A DNA stretch of 11,191 bases, taken from positions 1-11,191 of the forward strand of contig JACDEA010000035.1 of assembly GCA_013816725.1 (NCBI GenBank), written 5' to 3'. Shown here one piece after another: positions 1 to 5,761 of the stretch. This stretch comes from Actinomycetota bacterium. GTDB taxonomy: Bacteria > Actinomycetota > Acidimicrobiia > Acidimicrobiales > JACDEA01. Position 1 is the stretch's first letter. Every line of letters begins with the position of its first letter. The notes beneath the pieces are model-generated. The model was given only the letters and a program-made list of their open reading frames with translations, ran no database searches and had not been told where the DNA came from. A program made the translations under genes and the position numbers.

Positions 1-2
1 CC

Positions 3-503
3 CTCAGCCTGCCCTTCATCAAGTCGGGCAACCAGGTTGTGGTCAAGTTCGCCGAGACGACGATGAAGCAGCACGACGAGCACAAGAAGGCGTTCCAGGC
101 CCAGACGACCGCACTCGGCGGCAAGGTGCAGGACTCCCCGAACCCCAAGTTCGCCGCAGTGGTCGAGCAGGCCAAGCCCACGCTCAAAAACCCTCTCGAC
201 GTGGTGATCCTGGCGGCGACGCTCGAGCAGGTCGCCACCAACACCTATCTCACCGACCTGACCATGTTCGACGACCAGCGCTCAAAGGAGATCATGGGCA
301 GCGTGATGGGCGTCGAGTCCCAACACCTGGCCACCCTGCGCGCCGTCAAGGCCCTGCTCGAGGCTAACGCTCCCGAGCTCATCGCCATCCCCGTCGAGCT
401 GGCCAAGCTGCCGGCCGCGGCCGGCACCGTTGCCTTCCCCAAGGCGTTCGAAGAGACCCCCGCGGAAACCGTGGCCACGCCCGAGACAGGAGCCCTCAAA
501 TGA
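3..503 (+). CDS. Ferritin-like domain protein, 5' end outside window
   Basis: The frame is open from the left edge, so the N-terminus, probably with a signal peptide, is missing and 166 residues are visible. The visible part looks like the exported Ferritin_2-type four-helix fold. An acidic/His pair (AETTMKQHDEH) is followed by a helix with LEQVATNTY and a later helix with ESQHLATL; these spaced Glu/His residues resemble ferritin-like metal ligands. The helical pattern recurs in the next gene, so the two are probably tandem paralogues. Its TGA overlaps the ATG of that gene (ATGA at 500-503), implying co-transcription and translational coupling. The exact role (iron binding, oxidative stress or structural) cannot be read from sequence. 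The internal GTG at 39 is unlikely to be the real start because coding potential continues upstream of it. Confidence 0.8.
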   Translation, partial: LSLPFIKSGNQVVVKFAETTMKQHDEHKKAFQAQTTALGGKVQDSPNPKFAAVVEQAKPTLKNPLDVVILAATLEQVATNTYLTDLTMFDDQRSKEIMGSVMGVESQHLATLRAVKALLEANAPELIAIPVELAKLPAAAGTVAFPKAFEETPAETVATPETGALK

Positions 504-1156
504 GCGACCAGACCGCCACCACTGAGCCGACCACGGCCGGCGTCAGCCGGCGAACGTTTCTGGTCGGCAGCGGCATGGCCGGCGCTGCCGTGCTCGTGGC
601 CGCGTGTGGCGGCAACGATAAGAAGTCCACCGCCACCACCAAGGGGGACACCGCCACGACGGCCGGGGGCGGGGCCGGCGACCTCACGGTAGCTAAGGTG
701 GCCGCGGGCCTCGAGGTTCTCGCCGTCGGCACCTACAAGGCGGCCCTCGACGCCGCCACCGCCGGCAAGCTCGGCACCGTCCCGCCCGCGGTGGCCTCGT
801 ATGTGAAGCTGGCCATGAACCAGCACCAGGCCCACCTCGAGGCGTGGAACAAGGTCCTCACAACCGCGAATCAGCCTGCGGTGAGCGCGCCCGACGCCAA
901 GCTCAAGCCCGTCGTCGACGCGCAGTTCGCCCAGGTGAAGGACGCCGGTGGCGCCGCCAAGCTGGCGCTCATGCTCGAGGACATCGCCGCGCAGACCTAC
1001 CTCAAGGCCATCCCCACCCTGACTGACAAGGCGGCCATCAAGCTGGCAGGGTCGATCCAAATAATCGACCAGCAGCACCAGGCCATCCTGCTCTACGCCC
1101 TCGGGCAGTACCCCGTGCCCGAGGTCTTCCAGAAGACCGACAAGGCGGCCTTCTAG
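500..1156 (+). CDS. Tat-exported ferritin-like lipoprotein
   Basis: This is a 218-residue protein. Residues 16-20 (SRRTF) form a twin-arginine motif, followed by a hydrophobic stretch ending in a lipobox (LVAAC, Cys36). It is therefore predicted to be exported folded by Tat and lipid-anchored. A Thr/Gly-rich linker follows, then a four-helix ferritin-like domain at about residues 62-205. Candidate metal ligands are Glu72, His109/His112 (NQHQAH), Glu160 (LEDIAAQTY) and Asp190/His193 (DQQHQ). The start is well supported: AGGAG at 488-492 lies 7 nt before the ATG, and the ATG overlaps the upstream stop. Export by Tat would suit a protein that acquires its metal in the cytoplasm, but metal loading is inferred, not shown. 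Confidence 0.87.
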   Translation: MSDQTATTEPTTAGVSRRTFLVGSGMAGAAVLVAACGGNDKKSTATTKGDTATTAGGGAGDLTVAKVAAGLEVLAVGTYKAALDAATAGKLGTVPPAVASYVKLAMNQHQAHLEAWNKVLTTANQPAVSAPDAKLKPVVDAQFAQVKDAGGAAKLALMLEDIAAQTYLKAIPTLTDKAAIKLAGSIQIIDQQHQAILLYALGQYPVPEVFQKTDKAAF

Positions 1157-1237
1157 AAGCGGTCAGCGGCGGCCGCGACTCGATGAGTTATCGGGTCCGC
1201 GCGGTCAGCCGGAAGAAAACCGAGGGAAGAGGAACAC

Positions 1238-1260
1238 CGCGCCAACGCGGCTGCGGCGCG
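1238..1260 (+). terminator. GC-rich hairpin, possible terminator of ferritin-like operon
   Basis: CGCGCC at 1238-1243 pairs with GGCGCG at 1255-1260 across an 11-nt loop, 82 bp after the second ferritin-like gene. No T-tract follows, so an intrinsic terminator is only weakly supported in such GC-rich DNA. Confidence 0.25.
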
Positions 1261-1379
1261 CTGGACGGGTGCTCCGTCGCGGAGATGTAGATCGCACTGC
1301 GTTGATGCACGTCTCGCTGTAGGGCTGACATCAACAATTGCGGACCTCCTGTGCACCGCCGTCAGATCCTGGTTGCCGA

Positions 1380-1401
1380 CACCCGGTCAACCCGCCGGGT
1401 G
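1380..1401 (-). terminator. Inverted repeat downstream of F420 oxidoreductase
   Basis: CACCCGG (1380-1386) and CCGGGTG (1395-1401) are perfect inverted repeats of 7 bp with an 8-nt loop, about 55 bp beyond the stop of the minus-strand oxidoreductase gene. There is no T-run. It could help end transcription from either side of this convergent junction. Confidence 0.3.
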
Positions 1402-1455
1402 CACTGGCCCTCTAACCCACGACGGACAGTCGAACACTGCTCCCGGTCATGTGCT

Positions 1456-2442
1456 TCAGGCATTCAACGCGGGGATGACGTGATCGGTGTAGAACCGGAA
1501 GAATCCCTGCTGGTTCGGACCCACCTGGTGTACATAGACCCGCTCGAAACCGGCGCTGGCAAAGCGGCCGATGGCCTGGACATGCCGATCGACATCCGGA
1601 CCGCAGATCACTTTGGCGGCGACGGCGTCCTCGCTGACGAGGCCGGCCACCTTCTCGAAGTCTCCGGGACGAGCCAGATCGGTGAGCACGGCGCCTTCCA
1701 TGGCGCCGTTGGGCCACCACCGCAGCGCGGTCTGCCGTGCCTCGGCCTCGTCGGCCGCCCAGCACACGTGGAGCTGTCCGAGGTGCGGCTTGCCGCTGCC
1801 CCCGGCCGCGTCGAACGCTTCGACCTGGGGAGCGGAAGGGGCAACACCGATCAGGCCGTCGCCCACCCGTCCGGCCAGCGCCGCGCCGCGCTTCCCGCTG
1901 GCAGCGACCATCAGCTTCGGGGGCGAGTCAGGGCGAGTGAACAGCTCTGCGTTCTCGACGGTGAAGTGGTCTCCCTGGTGGTTTACGTTCGAGCCCGACA
2001 GCAGGCGGCGGATGATATCTACCGCCTCCTCGAGCATGGCGCGGCGCACCGTCGCGCTGGGCCAGTGTCGACCGACGACGTGCTCACTGAGGCGTTCTCC
2101 GGTGCCGAGCCCGAGGAAGAACCGGCCGGGCATGAGCGCGGCCGTCGTGGCCGCTGCCTGGGCCACCACCACCGGATGCAGCCGGAGGAGTGGTGCAGTG
2201 ACGCCGGTGCCGATCTCGAGCTCGGAGGTGGCGTTCGCGATGGCGCCAAGCACGCTCCACACGAACGACGCCTGCCCCTGCTGACGGGTCCAAGGATGAA
2301 AATGATCGGAGATCATCGCCGTGCGGAATCCGTTGGCCTCGGCACTGAGCGCGTGCTCGACCAACTCGTGTGGTCTGTGCTCCTCGCTGGAAAGCCAATA
2401 GCCGAGCTCGATGCTGTGACCCTCGATCGTCTCCGTCACCAT
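1456..2442 (-). CDS. F420-dependent LLM-class oxidoreductase (FGD-like)
   Basis: This 328-residue protein is a full-length luciferase-like TIM-barrel flavin/F420 oxidoreductase, related to F420-dependent glucose-6-phosphate dehydrogenase (the TIGR03557-type group). Compared with mycobacterial FGD1 from memory, SDHFHPW at 45-51 matches SDHFQPW, putting His47 and Trp51 opposite FGD1 His40 and Trp44; GTGE at 113-116 puts Glu116 opposite Glu109. The constant offset of 7 supports conserved F420 chemistry, probably hydride transfer between a substrate alcohol and F420. The substrate is unknown, and I could not confirm the sugar-phosphate-binding residues of FGD1. The ATG at 2442 overlaps the upstream rhodanese-CBS stop by 7 nt; a GTG at 2439 would give a classic 4-nt GTGA overlap. 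AGAGGA lies upstream. It is the last gene of the minus-strand run, with no signal peptide, so it should be cytoplasmic. Confidence 0.93.
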   Translation of the reverse strand: MVTETIEGHSIELGYWLSSEEHRPHELVEHALSAEANGFRTAMISDHFHPWTRQQGQASFVWSVLGAIANATSELEIGTGVTAPLLRLHPVVVAQAAATTAALMPGRFFLGLGTGERLSEHVVGRHWPSATVRRAMLEEAVDIIRRLLSGSNVNHQGDHFTVENAELFTRPDSPPKLMVAASGKRGAALAGRVGDGLIGVAPSAPQVEAFDAAGGSGKPHLGQLHVCWAADEAEARQTALRWWPNGAMEGAVLTDLARPGDFEKVAGLVSEDAVAAKVICGPDVDRHVQAIGRFASAGFERVYVHQVGPNQQGFFRFYTDHVIPALNA

Positions 2443-3101
2443 CGCCGTTGCACGTCCTCTCGCTCGATGATCCCAATCAAGGTCCCGTCCAGACGGGTTA
2501 CCACGACATGGCTCATGAAACCCTCGTCGAACTTCTCTGCCAGCTCACTGACCCGCATGCTGGGCCTTGCAGTCACGACCCCCGGTTGCACGACGTCGGC
2601 GATTGCGGTCGTGGGCGCTAAGCGGGCGACGGCGCTGCGCACCTCACCATGGACCACGCCGGCATCATCGACGACCACCCACACGTTGCCCGGCGGCTCA
2701 CCGTCGAGTTCGCCGACGGTCGCCCCGATCGTGCAGGTCCCCGCCGGCCGCGCCAAGGACGCGACGCGCTCATCGTCACGGACTGTGCCGACGACGGGCA
2801 GGCCGCTGGCCATCCACGCCGCCTTGCCCTCCACGTAGTCGTAGACGTCGGTGAAACCGAGTTGTGTGAGCCGGCACGCGGCTCGGGGACTCATGTCTCA
2901 CTGGAAGTCGAAGCAGTACACGACGACAGGACGATCGGGGTCCAAGCCGCCGACACCGTCTCGTGTCATCTCGCTGAGGGGGATGCTCAACGCGCCAGGA
3001 AGATGCTCCTCTTCGTACTCGGCGGAGGGAAGCACCTCGACGACCTGGGCTCCCTCGGCGAGCATCTGCTCGACCTTTGCGGTGTCGACGGTGTTGGTCA
3101 T
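2436..3101 (-). CDS. Rhodanese-CBS domain protein with in-frame TGA (candidate selenoprotein)
   Basis: Read through one TGA (2900-2898), this gene gives 221 residues. Codons 1-67 (3101-2901) carry the rhodanese N-half: EVLPSAEYEEEHLPGA is the typical CH2A-like region, and PVVVYC places a Cys (residue 63) at the usual catalytic position. The TGA is codon 68 in CFDFQ-TGA-DMSPRAA. The second part (2894-2436, 152 residues on its own) resumes in the same frame with the rhodanese C-half (GFTDVYDYVEGKAAW), followed by two CBS motifs at about 105-221, which usually bind adenylates. I recall actinobacterial relatives reading CDxSPRAA here, i.e. Cys at the TGA. A hairpin follows the TGA (separate entry). 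The start is ATG 3101, overlapping the upstream stop as ATGA, with GGAG about 11 nt upstream. Alternatives are a nonsense mutation, a sequencing error, or reinitiation at ATG 2894 giving a split protein. The role is probably sulfur or selenium transfer gated by nucleotide sensing. Confidence 0.75.
2868..2884 (-). promoter_or_regulatory. Candidate bacterial SECIS hairpin after in-frame TGA
   Basis: On the minus strand, GAGCCG (2884-2879) and CGGCTC (2873-2868) form a perfect 6-bp stem with a 5-nt loop CGTGC, whose second base is G. The stem begins 13 nt after the TGA (2900-2898). A second short pairing, TGAGT before it with ACTCG after it (four Watson-Crick pairs and one wobble), would extend it as a bipartite stem. 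Known bacterial SECIS elements place an apical loop with an early G roughly 16-37 nt after UGA; here the loop starts 20 nt after. There is no bulged U as in E. coli fdhF. GC-rich DNA makes 6-bp stems common by chance. Confidence 0.4.
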
Positions 3102-3316
3102 GCCACTCGGAGCTCCGCAGCATCGGATCGTGGGAACTCGAGGCCGAGGCCCGGGCGGGTGAGGTCGGGATGCAGCTCGCCGCCCACGGGATCGAGCACG
3201 CCGTCGAGCTGCGGCACGTCTATTGCGCCGGCGGTCACGTGGAGATCGCATGCGGCGCGAAATTGCCCGATGCGGAGCCGGTCGGCCACCGAGCGCGGCT
3301 TGAGCGTCGTCGTCAC
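3098..3316 (-). CDS. Small protein, possible enolase-superfamily C-terminal remnant
   Basis: This 72-residue frame sits exactly between two real genes. Its GTG start (3316) overlaps the stop of the membrane-protein gene as GTGA, and its TGA overlaps the rhodanese-CBS ATG as ATGA, so translational coupling at both ends is likely. The C-terminal half (LDGVLDPVGGELHPDL, then RPGLGLEF, then DAAELRVA) resembles the last strand region of mandelate-racemase/enolase-superfamily dehydratases, where a DG-x-(6-8)-PD-x-(2-4)-RPGLG pattern is common. The rest of such an enzyme (barrel, metal ligands) is absent. Either an upstream deletion left a tail now read as its own ORF, or this is an unrelated small protein. 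The resemblance is from memory and not verified. Confidence 0.5.
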   Translation of the reverse strand: MTTTLKPRSVADRLRIGQFRAACDLHVTAGAIDVPQLDGVLDPVGGELHPDLTRPGLGLEFPRSDAAELRVA

Positions 3317-3780
3317 GTGCGCGGGCCGGAGTGTCGATCGAGGAGCTCGAACGCGATGCTGGTGGCGATGGCGTAGACGCCATGATGAAAGGCGTCCACA
3401 CCGAGTTCGGTCGCGCCCCATTCCCGCAAGGGCGGCGCCACGTCGAGGGCCGGCAGCATGACCAGCTCGTTCCCCCAGACCGCGCCGAAGTGAGTGACGG
3501 CGGCAAGTGGACCGGTCAGTCCCAGGGCTCCGATGACGCCTCGCACTGCACCCCACGACGTCCCGTAGGCCCAATGGACCCCTTGGGCGAACCGTGCCTT
3601 CTCCTCCTTCCCCTTGGGCTGGATGCCGAGCACCTTGGCGGCAGCGTTGGCCGGCGCCGAGCTGGCCTCCCGGTCGCGAAGCTTCATCTCCACGGTGCTC
3701 GACAGGGTCATCACCGCCGTCCCCACCGCGCCTGCGGCCAGTCCCTTGCCGACCATGCCGGCGACATCTCCGATTTTCAC
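3313..3780 (-). CDS. Small integral membrane protein of unknown function
   Basis: This is a 155-residue protein. The GTG start at 3780 is chosen because AGGAG (3790-3786) lies 5 nt upstream; the longer frame to 3846 adds an Arg/Thr-rich, unlikely N-terminus. Hydrophobic segments lie at about residues 9-29, 76-110 (possibly two, split by LGLTGP) and 131-147. A polar region at 33-68 with RDREASSAPANAAAKVLG probably faces the cytoplasm. Gly-rich helices and conserved-looking patterns (VHWAYGTSWG, HFGAVWGNE, FHHGVYA) resemble an uncharacterised actinobacterial membrane family, possibly related to DUF1440/YagU. Its stop overlaps the next frame as GTGA, placing it in the same transcript as rhodanese-CBS and the F420 enzyme. 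No function is assigned. Confidence 0.75.
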   Translation of the reverse strand: MKIGDVAGMVGKGLAAGAVGTAVMTLSSTVEMKLRDREASSAPANAAAKVLGIQPKGKEEKARFAQGVHWAYGTSWGAVRGVIGALGLTGPLAAVTHFGAVWGNELVMLPALDVAPPLREWGATELGVDAFHHGVYAIATSIAFELLDRHSGPRT

Positions 3781-4148
3781 GCTTGCTCCTGACGTCGCTG
3801 TCGTTGGGGCGAACTCTCGTCGCCAGCGAAACGGCGTAGTCGTCACCTGGGTCCGTCCGGCCGGGTCCGACGTGAACGTCGATCCGGAGCGGCGCCGCCA
3901 TCAACTCCACGCCGGCACCTGTCGACCGACCGGTGCGGTCGATGTTTGTGCGTCGCAGTACCAGCGTCGAGCCGCTCGTCGCCTGGGCCTGCGTCGAGAT
4001 TGACCTGGATCAATGCCGTGCTCGTCATCATCGGGTGACCTTCCCGCCCGCTGCCGACGCGTTGGCGTTGATCGGCCGCGAACGATCTGGGCAGCAGATA
4101 GTCGACAGCGTGATCGCGCGTGAGCGAGGGCATGGGGGCCGGCACGCG
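3781..4148. other. Intergenic region with FNR-like palindrome, possible decayed ORF
   Basis: These 368 bases lie upstream of the membrane-protein gene. A weak minus-strand frame starting at ATG 4133 (protein beginning MPSLTRDHAV) has acceptable codons for about 45 residues and then turns Arg/Pro-rich near 3985, where a different frame becomes more protein-like. This could be a frameshifted relic, but I recognise no domain. The one clear motif is the palindrome at 3999-4014. Confidence 0.4.
3999..4014 (-). promoter_or_regulatory. FNR/CRP-type operator candidate
   Basis: On the minus strand the sequence reads ATTGATCCAGGTCAAT. The core TTGAT-N4-GTCAA matches the FNR/ANR-family consensus TTGAT-N4-ATCAA at 9 of 10 specified bases, with an extra matching A/T at each end. 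A TACTGC hexamer about 50 bp downstream toward the membrane-protein gene (3960-3955) could be a -10 element at class-I spacing. The site lies about 220 bp upstream of the GTG at 3780. Regulation of the operon by an FNR/CRP-like protein is inferred from motif only. Confidence 0.35.
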
Positions 4149-4676
4149 CTATCGCATCCCCGAGTCGAAGCGGTCCCAGGGCCAGGGTCGCCCCGACCCA
4201 TGACGTTGGATTCCGGGACCGACGGGTGCGGGCGTGTGGCCGAGCAGACCTGGCCCTATCCGAACGAGCTCTCGCGGCAGGACTCGAGCGAATGGGTCAG
4301 CGCAGAGTCGGTCCCTCGAGTCTGGGCGGGCGGTGGCGGTGAGCGCGCCGGCGAACGTGGTCCCGTTGGACACCAGGGTCGAACACACGTCGGGCCACGG
4401 GAGCCGAAGGGCATGGCGCAACGCGGCGGACACCGCCGCGTCGTCGAAGGCGATAGCGGTGCCGGGCCGGGTCATGACGATCGACGCCCATCCCGGGGGA
4501 CCGTCATGGGCGACAGCGCGGCTGTCGACCTTCACCGCGTCGGCTGCGTGCTCGTCGTCCTGGTGCCACGCGGCGAGGAAACCGACTTGGCGATCGTCGT
4601 TGTCGTAGAGCTCTGCGCAGCCGAGCGCGCCGGTCGGGCGGTCCTCTGTGCGCGCCAGCCAGTGCCACGCGCTCAC
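4149..4676 (-). CDS. Hypothetical protein, start and end probably disturbed by frameshift
   Basis: This is a 175-residue frame I do not recognise. About the first 125 residues have strong GC3 and a plausible protein composition (GALGCAELYDNDDRQVGFLA; GWASIVMTRPGTAIAFDDAA; LPWPDVCSTLVSNGTTFAGA), perhaps an alpha/beta sensory-type fold. After about residue 130 codon choice weakens and the tail becomes Pro/Arg/Gly-rich; a neighbouring frame ending at TAG 4258-4256 keeps GC3 better there. The GTG start lacks a good ribosome-binding site. A much better initiation site lies upstream: ATG 4725 with GGAGGT 9 nt before it, overlapping the redoxin stop as ATGA, but that frame closes after 11 codons. 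A one-base indel near 4692-4698 would join it in frame (MSASQTSRRV to DDEHEAVSAWHW). It may be a pseudogene. Confidence 0.45.
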   Translation of the reverse strand: MSAWHWLARTEDRPTGALGCAELYDNDDRQVGFLAAWHQDDEHAADAVKVDSRAVAHDGPPGWASIVMTRPGTAIAFDDAAVSAALRHALRLPWPDVCSTLVSNGTTFAGALTATARPDSRDRLCADPFARVLPRELVRIGPGLLGHTPAPVGPGIQRHGSGRPWPWDRFDSGMR

Positions 4677-4721
4677 GGCTTCGTGCTCGTCATCTCACTC
4701 GTCTGCTCGTTTGGGATGCGC

Positions 4722-5253
4722 TCATGAATCTGGCACCTCCCAGTCGTCGCGGATGGACCGCGTGATCGCGCGGAAGTCGGCCCGGAGCTCCTCGGCGGTA
4801 GGCCGACCCCAGAACCAGTAGCCGTTGTAGTGGCGGTGGATGCGGCGATCGGGGAACAGGGTGAACACCGTCGGCGCATAAGGATTGGTTTGCGTATCGG
4901 GGGTCTCGCGCAGACCTAGGCGGTCCAACCATGCGCGTTCGGCGTCGGAGAGAAAGGTCCATCTGGCGTCGAGCCCGGCGCGGAAGGCAGCGATCACCTC
5001 AGGAGGGTCGACGCTCACCGACACGAAGCGGGTGTACGCGACCTCGGCCTCGTCCTGTAGGGCGACGAGCGTCCGGAGGAACGCCTGCTCCTTCGGACAC
5101 CACCATCCCCGGTAGAAATGCAGGAGGGTTGGGTCCTCTCCGACGAGCTCCGACGAGCTCCGACAGGTGCCGACGGTTTCCGGCGTGGTCGGCCAACTCG
5201 ATGTCTGGGAACTTGCTGCCCGGGCCGAGCTTCGGCCGGGTGTCAGCGCTCAC
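4722..5253 (-). pseudogene. Redoxin (AhpC/TSA-like) disrupted by a 10-bp tandem duplication
   Basis: The thioredoxin-fold peroxiredoxin-like gene starts at GTG 5253 (AAAGGG about 7 nt upstream) with LGPGSKFPDIELADHAG, the normal N-terminus of the family. At 5141-5160 the 10-mer CGACGAGCTC (plus strand) is present twice; the extra copy shifts the frame by +1 after LSELVG. Removing one copy restores a clean 173-residue protein: SELVGEDPTLLHFYRGWWCP, catalytic-type Cys49, then KEQAFLRTLV, continuing into SVSVDPPEVIAAFRAG and ending EVPDS at 4722. The C-terminal part is still open from about 5024 but lacks the Cys. The single Cys in WWCPKEQ suggests a 1-Cys or thiol-dependent peroxidase-like protein. 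The lesion looks recent because both halves remain in good codon order. The next frame starts at an ATGA overlap with the stop. Confidence 0.85.
5141..5160 (+). repeat. 10-bp perfect tandem duplication inside redoxin gene
   Basis: CGACGAGCTC occurs at 5141-5150 and again at 5151-5160, followed by CGAC. Removing one unit restores the redoxin reading frame, so the duplication is the inactivating event. Replication slippage could also reverse it. Confidence 0.95.
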
Positions 5254-5416
5254 GTGGGAACCCTTTGGCAGTATGCGACGAGACGTATCAATGTTGCCCG
5301 CTGCCGTGCTTGGCGAATCACTGGATCTACCGAAGTTCGCGGTTGTTAATGATTCGGCCGGGGGCGTGGGTACGGTTGGTGGGTGACAGGTGCGGCGCAC
5401 CCTGCGCGGCGATGCA
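5254..5416. promoter_or_regulatory. Divergent intergenic region between redoxin and LysR remnants
   Basis: These 163 bp separate GTG 5253 (-) from GTG 5417 (+). It contains an AT-rich patch (TTGTTAATGATTC, 5343-5355) that stands out in GC-rich DNA and fits where a LysR-type operator or promoter would lie. No confident -35/-10 pair was identified for either direction. Confidence 0.35.
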
Positions 5417-5725
5417 GTGACGGTAGAGTTGCGCCACCTGCCCGCCTTCGTCGTCCTGGCCGAGGAGTTGCTCCTCGAAGAGCCGTTGGTGGCGGTCGTG
5501 CCCGCCGATCACGCGCTTGCGCGCCGCAAGCGGATCCGCGTCTCAACGCTGGCTTCACCGCAGCGGAGACGGTGGTGATCCCGTTTCATCGACCGACACC
5601 AGTGGTCGCGTTGGCGGTGGCGCAAGGACGAACGGTCACCGCTGGTCGCTGGGTTTCTCGACGTACTCCGTCGCCAGGTCCCGAAGAGGCGCCGCCCGCG
5701 TCCTTTACACGTCGACCCGTCGTAG
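5417..5725 (+). pseudogene. LysR-family transcriptional regulator, internally deleted remnant
   Basis: The start reads VTVELRHLPAFVVLAEEL, the beginning of a LysR winged-helix domain. It then jumps directly to LLEEPLVAVVPADHALARRK, which belongs to the C-terminal effector-binding domain; the recognition helix, linker and first effector subdomain are gone. Further on, VVIPFHRPTPVVALA appears in another frame, and a +1 G near 5616-5620 returns to the first frame as WRKDERSPLVAGFLDVLRRQ, ending at TAG 5725. At 309 nt it is about a third of a normal ~900-nt LysR gene. It can no longer bind DNA as a standard LysR protein. Its divergent position next to a peroxiredoxin-like gene suggests an oxidative-stress regulator pair, by analogy with OxyR arrangements. 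It precedes the GH15 gene by 36 bp. Confidence 0.8.
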
Positions 5726-5761
5726 GGCAGGGCAACGACGTCGAATGATGCCGAGCACATA

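Larger units (their letters stand above)
1157..1455. other. Convergent intergenic region, no gene seen
   Basis: These 299 bases separate the 3' end of the ferritin-like pair (+) from the 3' end of the F420 oxidoreductase (-). Open frames here lack recognisable domains or ribosome-binding sites. Two GC-rich hairpins, listed separately, are the only structure I can support. Confidence 0.6.

Noticed and set aside
245..1078. Long minus-strand frame opposite the ferritin-like genes
   Set aside because: It is the antisense shadow of two convincing plus-strand genes, has Arg/Gly-rich low-complexity content and no domain.
1351..2838. 495-codon plus-strand frame
   Set aside because: It runs antisense to the F420 oxidoreductase and CBS region. 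The minus-strand proteins have family motifs; this one has none.
2436..2894. Independent CBS gene starting at ATG 2894
   Set aside because: Its first ~35 residues are the second half of a rhodanese domain in the same frame as the upstream half, so a separate gene is less likely than one interrupted or recoded gene, though reinitiation remains possible.
3317..3910. Upstream part of the frame containing the 72-residue mini-gene
   Set aside because: It is an Arg-rich out-of-frame reading of the membrane-protein gene. Only the portion after GTG 3316 has overlap and composition support.
3933..4727. 264-codon plus-strand frame
   Set aside because: Gly/Arg/Val-rich antisense reading with no domain. 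The minus-strand frame has better GC3 over most of it.
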